NCBI RefSeq assembly: GCF_020010905.1
Contig: NZ_JAGJBY010000002.1
Span: 4,340,001-4,404,000, forward strand
DNA: 64,000 nt
Origin: Streptomyces acidiscabies
Lineage (GTDB): Bacteria > Actinomycetota > Actinomycetes > Streptomycetales > Streptomycetaceae
Direction: 5' to 3'
The notes beneath the pieces were generated by a model that was not told the origin of the DNA, ran no database searches, and saw only the letters and a program-made list of their open reading frames with translations. A program made the position numbers and the translations under genes. How positions within the stretch are numbered: the first letter of the stretch is position 1; every line of letters begins with the position of its first letter. This document shows positions 8,878-17,000 of this stretch, in pieces.

Positions 8878-9296
8878 TAGGGGGCTTCCCATAGTGGGTA
8901 TGTGACGGTTTGTGGTGCCTTATCCGGCCTATCGGCCGTGAACGTGAGTGTTATCCGGGTGTAGTGCCGGGCCTTCCCCGCTCTCGGGGTGTCCAGGCGG
9001 ACCCTCACCGGGTAGCTGTGGAACGTGCCCGCCGCGCAGTACGGGACGCAGTCGTTGATCGCGTTCAGGCCCTGGGCCTCCGCTTCTGCCGAGGTCCAGC
9101 TGGACCAGTGCAGGGAGGTCAGGCGGCTGTTGCCGTCGCCGCAGGCCAGGATGTAGTCGGTGGGGCGGGTCTGGGGGTGTCCCGCGCAGTCCAGGAGGGC
9201 CGTGCGGGGGTGGTGGTGGGGTGTTGCCGTGTTCGCCGCCGCCAGGGATGCCACCGCGCATAGCGCCAGGGCGGTTCTCTTCATGTACCTGGGCAT
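8877..9296 (-). CDS. Small secreted protein of unknown function
   Basis: This is a 139-aa protein with a clear signal peptide: positive n-region MPRYMKRT, then a hydrophobic stretch ending in ASLAAANTA. The mature part has four Cys residues (DCAG, LACGDGN, NDCVPYC), which suggests two disulfides. It has the pattern RPTDYILACGDGNSRL seen in small secreted actinobacterial proteins without an assigned role. The start at 9296 has GGAG six bases upstream; the next Met (9284) is also possible. It ends convergently against the conservon operon. Confidence 0.75.
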   Translation of the reverse strand: MPRYMKRTALALCAVASLAAANTATPHHHPRTALLDCAGHPQTRPTDYILACGDGNSRLTSLHWSSWTSAEAEAQGLNAINDCVPYCAAGTFHSYPVRVRLDTPRAGKARHYTRITLTFTADRPDKAPQTVTYPLWEAP

Positions 9297-9352
9297 GTCC
9301 CGCTCCCTGCGCCGGTCGTTCTCCACTGTCGACGCTACGACCCTCGGCAGGG

Positions 9353-10087
9353 CTACACCACTTCTCGGGCTCGGGCGAAGAACACGAACTCCTTGCCGGG
9401 GCGGTCGGGGGCGTCTCTGATCTCCTCGACGGTGAAGCCGTGGGTCGTCAGGGCGGCGGTGACCTCGTCGCGCTCGCGGAAGCGGAGGGTGGAGAGGGAG
9501 CGGAGTTCCTCGGCGGTGGACTTGAGGACGATCACGGTCCGGAAGGTCACCAAGGGCCAGGAGACGTCGGTGACCTCGTGCCAGGTCTCCACCTCGCCGG
9601 TGCCGGGTACGTCTACGAGGCGGCGGGACTGCTCGGGGTTCCACTCCTCCCACGCCCGCCGCGCCGGGTCCCGTGTCTCGAACACGAACCGGCCGCCGGG
9701 GCGGAGAGCCTCGCGCACGCCGCGCAGGGTCCCTTCCCAGAGGGGTTCGTCCACGACGGCCTGTGCGGCGTTGCCGGTCATGACGGCCAGGTCCACGCTC
9801 AGGTCGGGCAGCGTGGTCGCGTCTCCGTGCAGCCAACGCACCTTGTCCGCACCGGACTTGGCGCGCGCGAGGTCCAGTGAGGCGCCCGCTGGATCAACTC
9901 CCGTGACGTCGAAGCCCTGTTCGGCCAGCAGGAACGCCAGGGTGCCGGTGCCGCAGCCGACGTCCAGGATCTGACGTGCGCTCAACTCCCTTGCGATGCC
10001 CACATATACGTCGAGGTCTGGGCGGTCGTTGTCGAGCGGGTCGTAGAAGGCGGCCAGTCTCGGGTTCGTGTACGCCTCGTCCGTCAT
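9353..10087 (-). CDS. SAM-dependent methyltransferase, class I
   Basis: This is a 244-aa Rossmann-fold methyltransferase. Motif I is ILDVGCGTGTLAFLLAEQG (about residues 46-64), followed by the acidic residue of motif II in VTGVDPA and motif III in RWLHGDATTLP. It is of the broad methyltransferase-11/25 type; the substrate is unknown. ATG 10087 is ten bases after the stop of the upstream CGNR gene on the same strand, so the two are probably co-transcribed. No convincing Shine-Dalgarno sequence precedes it, so coupling to the upstream gene is likely. Confidence 0.82.
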   Translation of the reverse strand: MTDEAYTNPRLAAFYDPLDNDRPDLDVYVGIARELSARQILDVGCGTGTLAFLLAEQGFDVTGVDPAGASLDLARAKSGADKVRWLHGDATTLPDLSVDLAVMTGNAAQAVVDEPLWEGTLRGVREALRPGGRFVFETRDPARRAWEEWNPEQSRRLVDVPGTGEVETWHEVTDVSWPLVTFRTVIVLKSTAEELRSLSTLRFRERDEVTAALTTHGFTVEEIRDAPDRPGKEFVFFARAREVV

Positions 10088-10097
10088 GCCGGTCAGG

Positions 10098-10679
10098 CTA
10101 GGGAGGACCGGAGCCGTCCGCATCCGCATTTCGTGCCTTGCGGTGTGCCGCCACCCGTTCCCGTGTCGCGCAGCGGGCCGAGCAGTAGCGGCGGGTCGAG
10201 CCGCTCGTGCTCGTCACGAAGACGTTCTCGCAGGCCGATGACGCGCATACGCCGCCCGGCGGGAGCTGGCGGTCCCACAGGAGGACGGCCAGCGTCATGC
10301 AGGACGACGCGAGGAACCACTCCGCCCAGGGGGCCTCGTCGTGCCGGTCCAGGTGGAGGTGCCAGGGGGTGCCGCCGCCGTGGGAGGTCAGGCGTACGGG
10401 GCCGCAGCCCTCGGCGAGGAGGCGGTTGAGGCGTCCGGCCGCGGAGTCTACGGACCCGGCGGCGAAGACCTCGCGCAGGCGCAGGGCCGCTTCCCTCATG
10501 CCCTCGATGTCACCGGGGGACAGGTCCAGGGGTTCGGCCTCGCCGTACTCGCGCAGGACCTCGGCGACGGTGTCCGTGCGGGGTTCGCCGGACGTGAGGA
10601 CGTTGACGAGGGCGACGGTGCGGTGGGCGGTGCGGGCGGGGGAGTGACGGGTGAACCAGTCGTCGGGGGAGGGGTCCAT
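10098..10679 (-). CDS. CGNR zinc-finger (ABATE) protein
   Basis: This is a 193-aa protein with an N-terminal ABATE-like helical domain (FTRHSPARTAHRTVALVNVL) and a C-terminal zinc finger. Four Cys residues are visible (CASSAC and YCSARC), followed by the basic tail ATRERVAAHRKAR. These proteins are predicted DNA-binding regulators. It faces an MFS transporter gene across a 56-bp gap that holds a perfect palindrome, a layout that suggests it controls that transporter and itself. Confidence 0.82.
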   Translation of the reverse strand: MDPSPDDWFTRHSPARTAHRTVALVNVLTSGEPRTDTVAEVLREYGEAEPLDLSPGDIEGMREAALRLREVFAAGSVDSAAGRLNRLLAEGCGPVRLTSHGGGTPWHLHLDRHDEAPWAEWFLASSCMTLAVLLWDRQLPPGGVCASSACENVFVTSTSGSTRRYCSARCATRERVAAHRKARNADADGSGPP

Positions 10680-10713
10680 GGGGGTGAGTGTAACGGCCTT
10701 GGCTGGATACGCT

Positions 10714-10726
10714 GTTACTTTGTAAC
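10714..10726. promoter_or_regulatory. Palindromic operator candidate GTTAC-TTT-GTAAC
   Basis: This is a perfect 5-bp inverted repeat with a 3-bp centre. It lies 9 bp before the transporter ATG and 34 bp before the divergent CGNR gene. A site there would block both promoters. It is the natural binding site candidate for the CGNR protein, but that link is inference. Confidence 0.5.
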
Positions 10727-10735
10727 GTCGGGTTG

Positions 10736-12814
10736 ATGAGAAGACGTTATGGCTTGGCCCGCTACCTCCTCGGCGCGGGTGCCGCCCGCACAGGCGACGA
10801 GATGTCCGGCCCGGCCCTGCTCCTCGCCGGTACGGCGACCACCGGTTCCGGCCCACTCCTGCTCGCCGCGCTCACGGCATCGGCGGCTCTCGGCGGCCCG
10901 GTCCTCGGCGCCCTCCTCGACCGCACGCCCCACCCCGGCCGCCTCCTGGGCGGAGCGCTGGCGACATACGCCACGACCCTGCTGCTGGTCCGATGGACCC
11001 TCGGCACGCTCCCGTTCCCCGCCGTCCTGTCCCTCGCCCTGACCGCCGGCCTCTTCGCCCCCGCCCTGGCAGCGGGCTGGACCTCCCGGCTCCCCGCCAT
11101 CACCGAACACCTCCCGCGCGCGGGAGCACTGGACGCGGCGTCGTACGAGTTCGCGGCACTCGCGGGCCCCGCGCTGGCCGGGGTCGTGGCGCTGACGGCG
11201 GGCGCGGACGCGGCCCTGCTGACAGCGGTGGCGCTGATCGCGTGCGCGCTTCCGGCGGCGTGGAGTCTGCCGGGGGGAGGGACGGGGGTCTCGGAGGAGG
11301 CGCGGAGTCCCGGGCGGGGGGCTCGCGGGACCGGCGGTGCGGGGGCGGGCGCGGGCGCTGGTGGGCGGCAGCGGCCGGGGCAAGGGGTGGAGAGGAAGTC
11401 GGCGGGCGGTGGGGGAGTCCCATCGTGCGGGGGCATGGCTGAGGTGCCGGAGCCGGGCGGAGGCATGGCCGGGGTGTCGGAGGAGGAGGCGCGGAGTTTC
11501 GGGCGGGGGGTGCGCGGGACCGGGGGTGGGGGCGCTGTCGGGCGGCAGCGGCCGGGGGAAGGGGCGGAGAGGAAGCTAGCGGGCGGTGGGGGAATCCCGC
11601 AGTGCGGGGGCATGGCTGGATTGCCGGAGGCGGCGCGGAGTTTCGGGCGGGGGGTGCGCGGGACCGGGGGCGTGGGCGCTGGCGGGTGGCAGCAGCCGGG
11701 GGAAGGGGCGGAGAAGAAGTCGGCAGGCGGTGCGGGAGTCTCGCCGTGCGGGGGCATGGCTGGGGTGTCGGAGGTGGCGCGGAGTCTCGGGCCGGGCGCG
11801 AGCGGGATTGGGGGTGAGGGGGTGGAGCCTGGTGGGGGCGTTGGCGGGTGGCAGCAGCCGGGGGAAGGGGCGGAGAAGAAGCCGGCAGGCGGTGCGGGAG
11901 TCCCACCGTACGGTGGTGTGACTGGGGTGACGGAGCCGTGCGGAGGCATGGCCGGGGTGTCGGAGCCGTGCGGGGACGCGGCTAGGGTGTCGGAGCCGTG
12001 CGGAGGCATGGCTGGAGTGTCGGAGCCGGGCGGTGGCATGGCTGGGTTGCCGGAGTCGCGCGGGAGCATGGTTGGGGTGCCGAAGCCAGGCGGTGGCGTG
12101 ACGTCCGTGTCAGGTGGGCTCCCGGCGGCGATGTCCGGCCGAGCCCTGGTCCCCGGCCCGCGCGAAGCCTCGGGGCCAGCTCCAGCCACCCGCACCGGCC
12201 TGCTTCCCGACCTCCGCGCAGGGTTCCGTGCTCTCCTCCGTATCCGCCCCCTCGCCCGAGCCACCCTCACCTCCACCCTCTCCCACGCCGGGCTCGGTGC
12301 CTTTACGGCCGTCACCCCCTTTCTCGGCGTCCAAGCCTTCGGTGCCGAGAGCGCGGGGGCCTTTCTGCTTGCCGTCCTTGCGTTCGCGTCCCTCCTCGCG
12401 AGCCTCGCTCTGGCCCGCCGCCCCGGGGTGCTCAGCCCCGATGCCCTTCTTCTCGCGAGCACCGTCCTGATAGGAAGCGCCTTTCTCCTCGCGGTGGTCG
12501 ACCCCCTCGCCGCGTCCGTCCTCGCCGGACTCGGTGCCGGGCCCCAGCTCGTCGCCGTCTTCGCGATCCGGCACCGGGAAGCTCCCGAGCGGCTGCGGGG
12601 GCAGGTCTTCAGCACCGGGGCGAGTCTGAAGATCAGTGGGTACGCGGTCGGCGCGGGGGTCGCGGCCGTCTGCCCGCCCGGAGAGGCGCTGGTGGCCGCC
12701 GCCGGGTTCCAGGCCCTCGCCGTGGCCGGGTTTCTCGTCCTCTCCCGTACCGGCGATCAGCTCCTCTCCCGTACCGGCGATCGGCCGAAATCGGCTGCCG
12801 GGACGTGTGGTTGA
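10736..12814 (+). CDS. MFS transporter with a very large repetitive central loop
   Basis: This is a 692-aa major facilitator-type exporter. Residues 1-180 hold the N-terminal transmembrane half (LARYLLGAGAARTGDEMSG at the start is typical of MFS exporters in this group) and about 470-692 the C-terminal half. Between them sits a hydrophilic Gly-rich loop of about 285 residues that ordinary members of 400-420 aa lack. That loop is encoded by a nested tandem repeat (see the repeat entry) and keeps the reading frame. ATG 10736 follows an in-frame TTG at 10733; no Shine-Dalgarno sequence is visible, so the transcript may be leaderless. The AraC-type gene starts 8 bp after the stop. The substrate is unknown; drug efflux is the usual guess. 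Confidence 0.8.
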   Translation: MRRRYGLARYLLGAGAARTGDEMSGPALLLAGTATTGSGPLLLAALTASAALGGPVLGALLDRTPHPGRLLGGALATYATTLLLVRWTLGTLPFPAVLSLALTAGLFAPALAAGWTSRLPAITEHLPRAGALDAASYEFAALAGPALAGVVALTAGADAALLTAVALIACALPAAWSLPGGGTGVSEEARSPGRGARGTGGAGAGAGAGGRQRPGQGVERKSAGGGGVPSCGGMAEVPEPGGGMAGVSEEEARSFGRGVRGTGGGGAVGRQRPGEGAERKLAGGGGIPQCGGMAGLPEAARSFGRGVRGTGGVGAGGWQQPGEGAEKKSAGGAGVSPCGGMAGVSEVARSLGPGASGIGGEGVEPGGGVGGWQQPGEGAEKKPAGGAGVPPYGGVTGVTEPCGGMAGVSEPCGDAARVSEPCGGMAGVSEPGGGMAGLPESRGSMVGVPKPGGGVTSVSGGLPAAMSGRALVPGPREASGPAPATRTGLLPDLRAGFRALLRIRPLARATLTSTLSHAGLGAFTAVTPFLGVQAFGAESAGAFLLAVLAFASLLASLALARRPGVLSPDALLLASTVLIGSAFLLAVVDPLAASVLAGLGAGPQLVAVFAIRHREAPERLRGQVFSTGASLKISGYAVGAGVAAVCPPGEALVAAAGFQALAVAGFLVLSRTGDQLLSRTGDRPKSAAGTCG
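11288..12106 (+). repeat. Nested in-frame tandem repeat inside the MFS gene
   Basis: This array is 819 bp, 273 codons. Four long units start at 11288 (52 codons), 11474 (49), 11621 (48) and 11765 (54); one 10-codon unit (11444-11473) follows the first. Six exact 30-bp units follow at 11927, 11957, 11987, 12017, 12047 and 12077, with consensus VSEPCGGMAG. Each long unit begins like the decapeptide (VSE or LPE) and ends like it (CGGMAG), so it is a decapeptide with a segment of about 39-44 codons (ARSFGRGVRGTGG, then QQPGEGAEKK) inserted after its third residue. No unit length breaks the frame. Confidence 0.9.
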
Positions 12815-12822
12815 CTACCCGA

Positions 12823-13815
12823 ATGCTCCACGAATCGGTGCTGAGAACGAAGGAACTGCCTGCCGCCGACCGGTTCGAGGCATGGACGGAACGGCTGGGC
12901 CGTACGCACGCTCCGATGCGGCTGCTCAGCGACTGTGCGGACGACTACCACGGCGTCCAACGCCTCATCCTGCTCGGCGAGGTGACGATCTGGCCGGCCT
13001 CCTTCGACCACCTCGTCTTCCAGCGCACCCCGCGCCTGGTGCGGCAGTCGGACCCGGAGGTGTACCACCTGTCGCTGCTCCTGCGCGGGGAGGGCGCGGC
13101 GGACTGGGGCGAGCGGCAGGCCGCGTACCGGGTGAAGGATCTGCACGTCAGCCACTCGTCGCGCGCGTTCGAGGTGTCCACGGGACCCGACCCGGTGTCG
13201 ATCGTCGGCGTCGAGATACCCCGCAGCGCGGTCGTCCTGCCGGGCCGCCGCGCGGAGGACAAGGTGATCGGCCGCGTCGACGGCCAGTCCGGACTGGGCG
13301 CGCTGCTCACCCAGTTCCTGATCCAGCTCGCCGACGACACCACGCCGTACCGCCCGACGGACGCCACGCGTCTCGGCACGGTCGTCGTGGACCTGGTGAC
13401 CGCCCTGTTCGCGCATCTCCTGGACGCCGAACGGGCCGTGCCGCCGGAGACCAGGGCGCGCGCGACGACCCTGCGGATCAAGGAGTTTGTCCGCCGCAAC
13501 CTGGCCGACCCGGACCTCAGCCCCGCCACGATCGCCGCCGCCCACCACGTCTCCCGCAGCTACCTGTACCGCCTCTTCCAGGCGGAGGGCCTCACGGTCG
13601 CGTCCTACCTGCGCGAGCAGCGCCTGAAGAACGCGCACCGCGACCTCACGGACCCGGCGCTGAGCACCCTCCCCATCCACGCGGTCGCCGCCCGCTGGGG
13701 CTTCCCGCGCGCCGCCGAGTTCACGCGCGCGTTCCGCTCCGCGTACGGCGACACGCCCAGCGACGTGCGCGCACAGGCGGGGCGCGGGGGATTGTCGCCG
13801 ACCGGAGCGCCGTAG
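12823..13815 (+). CDS. AraC-family transcriptional regulator
   Basis: This is a 330-aa regulator with an N-terminal AraC-like ligand-binding domain of the PF14525 kind (LPAADRFEAWTERLGRTHAP, then VYHLSLLLRGEG) and a C-terminal double helix-turn-helix (about 230-325: IAAAHHVSRSYLYRLFQAEG and VAARWGFPRAAEFTRAFRS). It starts at ATG 12823; an in-frame TTG at 12811 overlaps the transporter stop and could couple the two genes. It may regulate the transporter operon, although such proteins often act elsewhere. Confidence 0.88.
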   Translation: MLHESVLRTKELPAADRFEAWTERLGRTHAPMRLLSDCADDYHGVQRLILLGEVTIWPASFDHLVFQRTPRLVRQSDPEVYHLSLLLRGEGAADWGERQAAYRVKDLHVSHSSRAFEVSTGPDPVSIVGVEIPRSAVVLPGRRAEDKVIGRVDGQSGLGALLTQFLIQLADDTTPYRPTDATRLGTVVVDLVTALFAHLLDAERAVPPETRARATTLRIKEFVRRNLADPDLSPATIAAAHHVSRSYLYRLFQAEGLTVASYLREQRLKNAHRDLTDPALSTLPIHAVAARWGFPRAAEFTRAFRSAYGDTPSDVRAQAGRGGLSPTGAP

Positions 13816-13974
13816 GCGGGGCAGTGGACGCAATGCGTCATGCCTGTGGACTGTGCGCCAACGACACGCGCCCGGCCCATGCTTGATGCTGGTGATCACC
13901 GCGCAGGGCACACGTCCCGAGGTCGGTCCAGGATCACTGGGGAGTCCTGGCACGCACCGGGCGCCCTGCAAAAG

Positions 13975-14023
13975 AGGCGGGTCCGTACCCAAGGGGTGGA
14001 GCCCCCCGGGTACGGACCCGCCT
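13975..14023. terminator. Bidirectional hairpin terminator
   Basis: A perfect 16-bp inverted repeat (AGGCGGGTCCGTACCC and its complement) has a 17-nt loop that can pair internally. It lies between the convergent AraC-type gene and the GH43 gene and can end both transcripts. There is no long T-tract, which is common for Streptomyces terminators. Confidence 0.8.
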
Positions 14024-14036
14024 CGCGCGCGCGGAC

Positions 14037-17000
14037 TCAGCGGCCCACGGTGATCACTCCTCCCGCCATGCTGCCGCCGTCGTACACGACCTTGCCCGTC
14101 GACTTCTGCCAGACCTTGATCCGGAAGGTGTCGGGGCCGTCGGTCGCGGTGATCCGGAAGACGTACCCGGACGCCTTGTTGACGCTGCCGGTGCCCTGGT
14201 AGACGGCCTGCTTGCCGGTGACGACCAGCCAGTCCGAGCCGGTGCCGCGCAGCGACACGCCGGGTGCGGTGAACGTGGCGCGGCCGGTCGGGACGGTCGC
14301 CTTCTTGCCGTACGCGGCGGCGAAGGAGAACGCCGCCCGGCCCTTCGGGGACAGCAGCAGGCCCGCGCCCGACGCCTTGCCCGCCCGGTCGTACACGACC
14401 AGCTCGGGCAGGGTCGTCGTGGCGGTCCCGCCGTCGTCGTCCTTGACCGTGACGACCGGTCGGCGGATGCCGGCCTTGGTGTAGCGGTGCTCGGCCTTGC
14501 AGACGGGACCGGTGTACGGCTTGCTGCCGTCGGCCCAGTCGATCGTGCAGGTGTGCGTGTCACGGGCGCCCGCGTCGGTGAACGAGGCTGTCACGGAGGC
14601 CGGTTGGCCGATGGACACCGGCGACGGTCCTGACACCTTCGTGATGACCGGCGCCGCGTTCGCGACCTTCACCGTCACCGTGTCGCGGCTGCCGCCACCC
14701 GCGATGGCGAGCTGGAACGTGCCGTTGTCCGCGCACGTCACCGTCGTGGCCGCCTTGGCCGGGTCGGCTACCTTGCACGGCGCGCCGCCCTCCACGGACC
14801 ACTTCGCGCCCGGCGCGCCGGAGGCCGTACCGCTCAGCGCGATCGGCGAGCCCTCGGTGCCGGAGACGTCGAGGCCGGCGTGCACGACGGTCACCGGGTC
14901 GATGCTGGACAGGGTCGGCACGACCTTCTTGATCAGGCCGTTCGCGTCGAACTCCATCTTGTCGATGGTGGTTTCGCGGTGCGTGCCGTCACCGCCGGGG
15001 ATCGCGAACCGGTGGTAGGCGATGTACCAGTCGTCGGAGTTCGGGACCTGGACGACCGAGTGGTGTCCCGGACCCTTGATGCCGAGCGAGAGGTCCTTCT
15101 CCAGGATCACGCCCCGCTTGGTCCACGGACCGGTCGGGGAGGGCCCGGTGGCGTACGCGACGCGGTAGTCGACGTCCCGCGTGTCGTTCTCCGACCACAT
15201 GAGGTAGTACGTGCCCTTGCGCTTCACGACGAACGTGCCCTCGTTGTAGCCGCTCGGGGTGATGTCCTTGAACGTCGACATGTCCAGCGACGTCATGTCG
15301 GGGTTGAGCTTCGCGACGTACGCGCGGCCGTTGCCCCAGTACAGGTACGTCGTCCCGTCGTCGTCCGTGAACGTCGCCGGGTCGATCATCTGGCCCGGCA
15401 ACTGGCCCGCCTTCAGCAGGGGTTTGCCGAGCGCGTCCTTGAACGGGCCGGTCGGGGAGTCGGAGACGGCGACGCCGATGTTCGCGTCGGCGCAGAAGTA
15501 GAAGTAGTACTTGCCGTTCTTCTCGGCGATCGTCGGCGCCCACGCCCTGCTGTCGGCCCAGGAGATGTCCGGACCGAGGTCCAGGATCACGCCGTGGTCC
15601 GTCCAGTGGACGAGGTCCTTCGACGAGTACGCCTTGAACTGCGTACCGCTCCAGCCCTCGAAGCCGTCCGTCGTCGGGTAGATGTAGAAGGTGTCGCCGA
15701 AGCGGACGATGTTCGGGTCGGCGTTGAGACCCGGCAGCACCGGGCTCTTCATCACGACCGCCGACACGGTCCAGGTGCGCTTCTTGCCGTCGCCGCCGGT
15801 GACTTGGTACGTCACCGGCTTGCTGAAGTCCTGCACGCTGCCCGAGGCGGGGCTGATCGCGGCGCCCTTGGCGATGGTGAACTCCGGTGCCAGGCGCCGG
15901 AGATCGGTGCCCTCCTTGACCGGCAGGGTGACCTTGCCGTCGGAGACGATCGCGTCGACCTTCAGCTGCGGCAGGGTGGCGCGGGCGATCCCCGTCGTGT
16001 TGCCGCTGATCTCCATGACCTCGGCGGCCGTCAACGCCCGCCCGTAGACACGGAAGTCGTCGACCTCACCCGTGAACGCCGGGTCCGCCGCGTACAGGGA
16101 CTTGCCGATGTACCCCGAGTAGTCCTTGGCCGCGTCGTACAGCTCCGACGGCTTGACGGTGGTCGTCGTGCGGGCCACCTCGACGCCGTCGGCGTACAGG
16201 ACCATCGTCCCGGTCGCCCCATCCAGGGTGACCGTGACGTGCTGCCACTGGCCCGCCGGGAGCGCCGAGTTGCCGGTCAGCTTCGACTCGGCCGACCAAC
16301 TCGCCTTCGTGATCGCCGAGTAGAGGGTCGAGCCGCCGTTGGAGGGAGTGGCGAACAGGTACTTGTCACTGTCCGGGCCGAGTGCGAACAGCCACTGGAA
16401 GTTGGAGCCGCCCTGCCACTTCGCGTACGTCGAGACGGTGACCGAACTCGCGTCCTTCAGAACCCCGTTGGGGATTTTGACGTACGTTCCACCGGACAGC
16501 TTGGCCGAGCCGCCGTGCACGCCCGTGCCGAACTCCGGGGAGCCCACGTACGTGCCGTGGTTGCCGTGACCGCTGGAGTCGACGGCGATGTTCCCCTTCG
16601 TCTCGTCGAAGTTGTAGTGCACGAGCAAGTCGGCCGGTACGTCCGGGCCTTCGGCCGAGACGGTCACCGTCGCCTTGAGTGAAGTCCCGTCCGCCAGCTT
16701 GCCGTTGACCTCGAAGGTGCCGGGCTGCTTGTACGCGTCCGCCGGGACCGCGTCCCACGTGACCGCGACCGGGCGGTCCACGCCGTCGGCGTACCGGGCG
16801 ATGACCGTCGCCGGGAGCACCGGGGGCTGACCGGTCTTCGTCTTCACGGTGACGTCCTGGACGCTCTCCACCAACTGGTCCGGCTGGTAGGCGCGCAGGA
16901 GACGGTCGTACTCGGCCTTCGTGACCGGCAGGACCGTGCCGTGCCGGGGGCGGGCCGGGAGTTCGTAGTTCGTGGACGGGGTCCACACGCCCTTGTCGAG

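Noticed and set aside
11288..12106. A CRISPR array in the repetitive stretch.
   Set aside because: Units are contiguous with no unique spacers, have variable length and preserve a protein reading frame.
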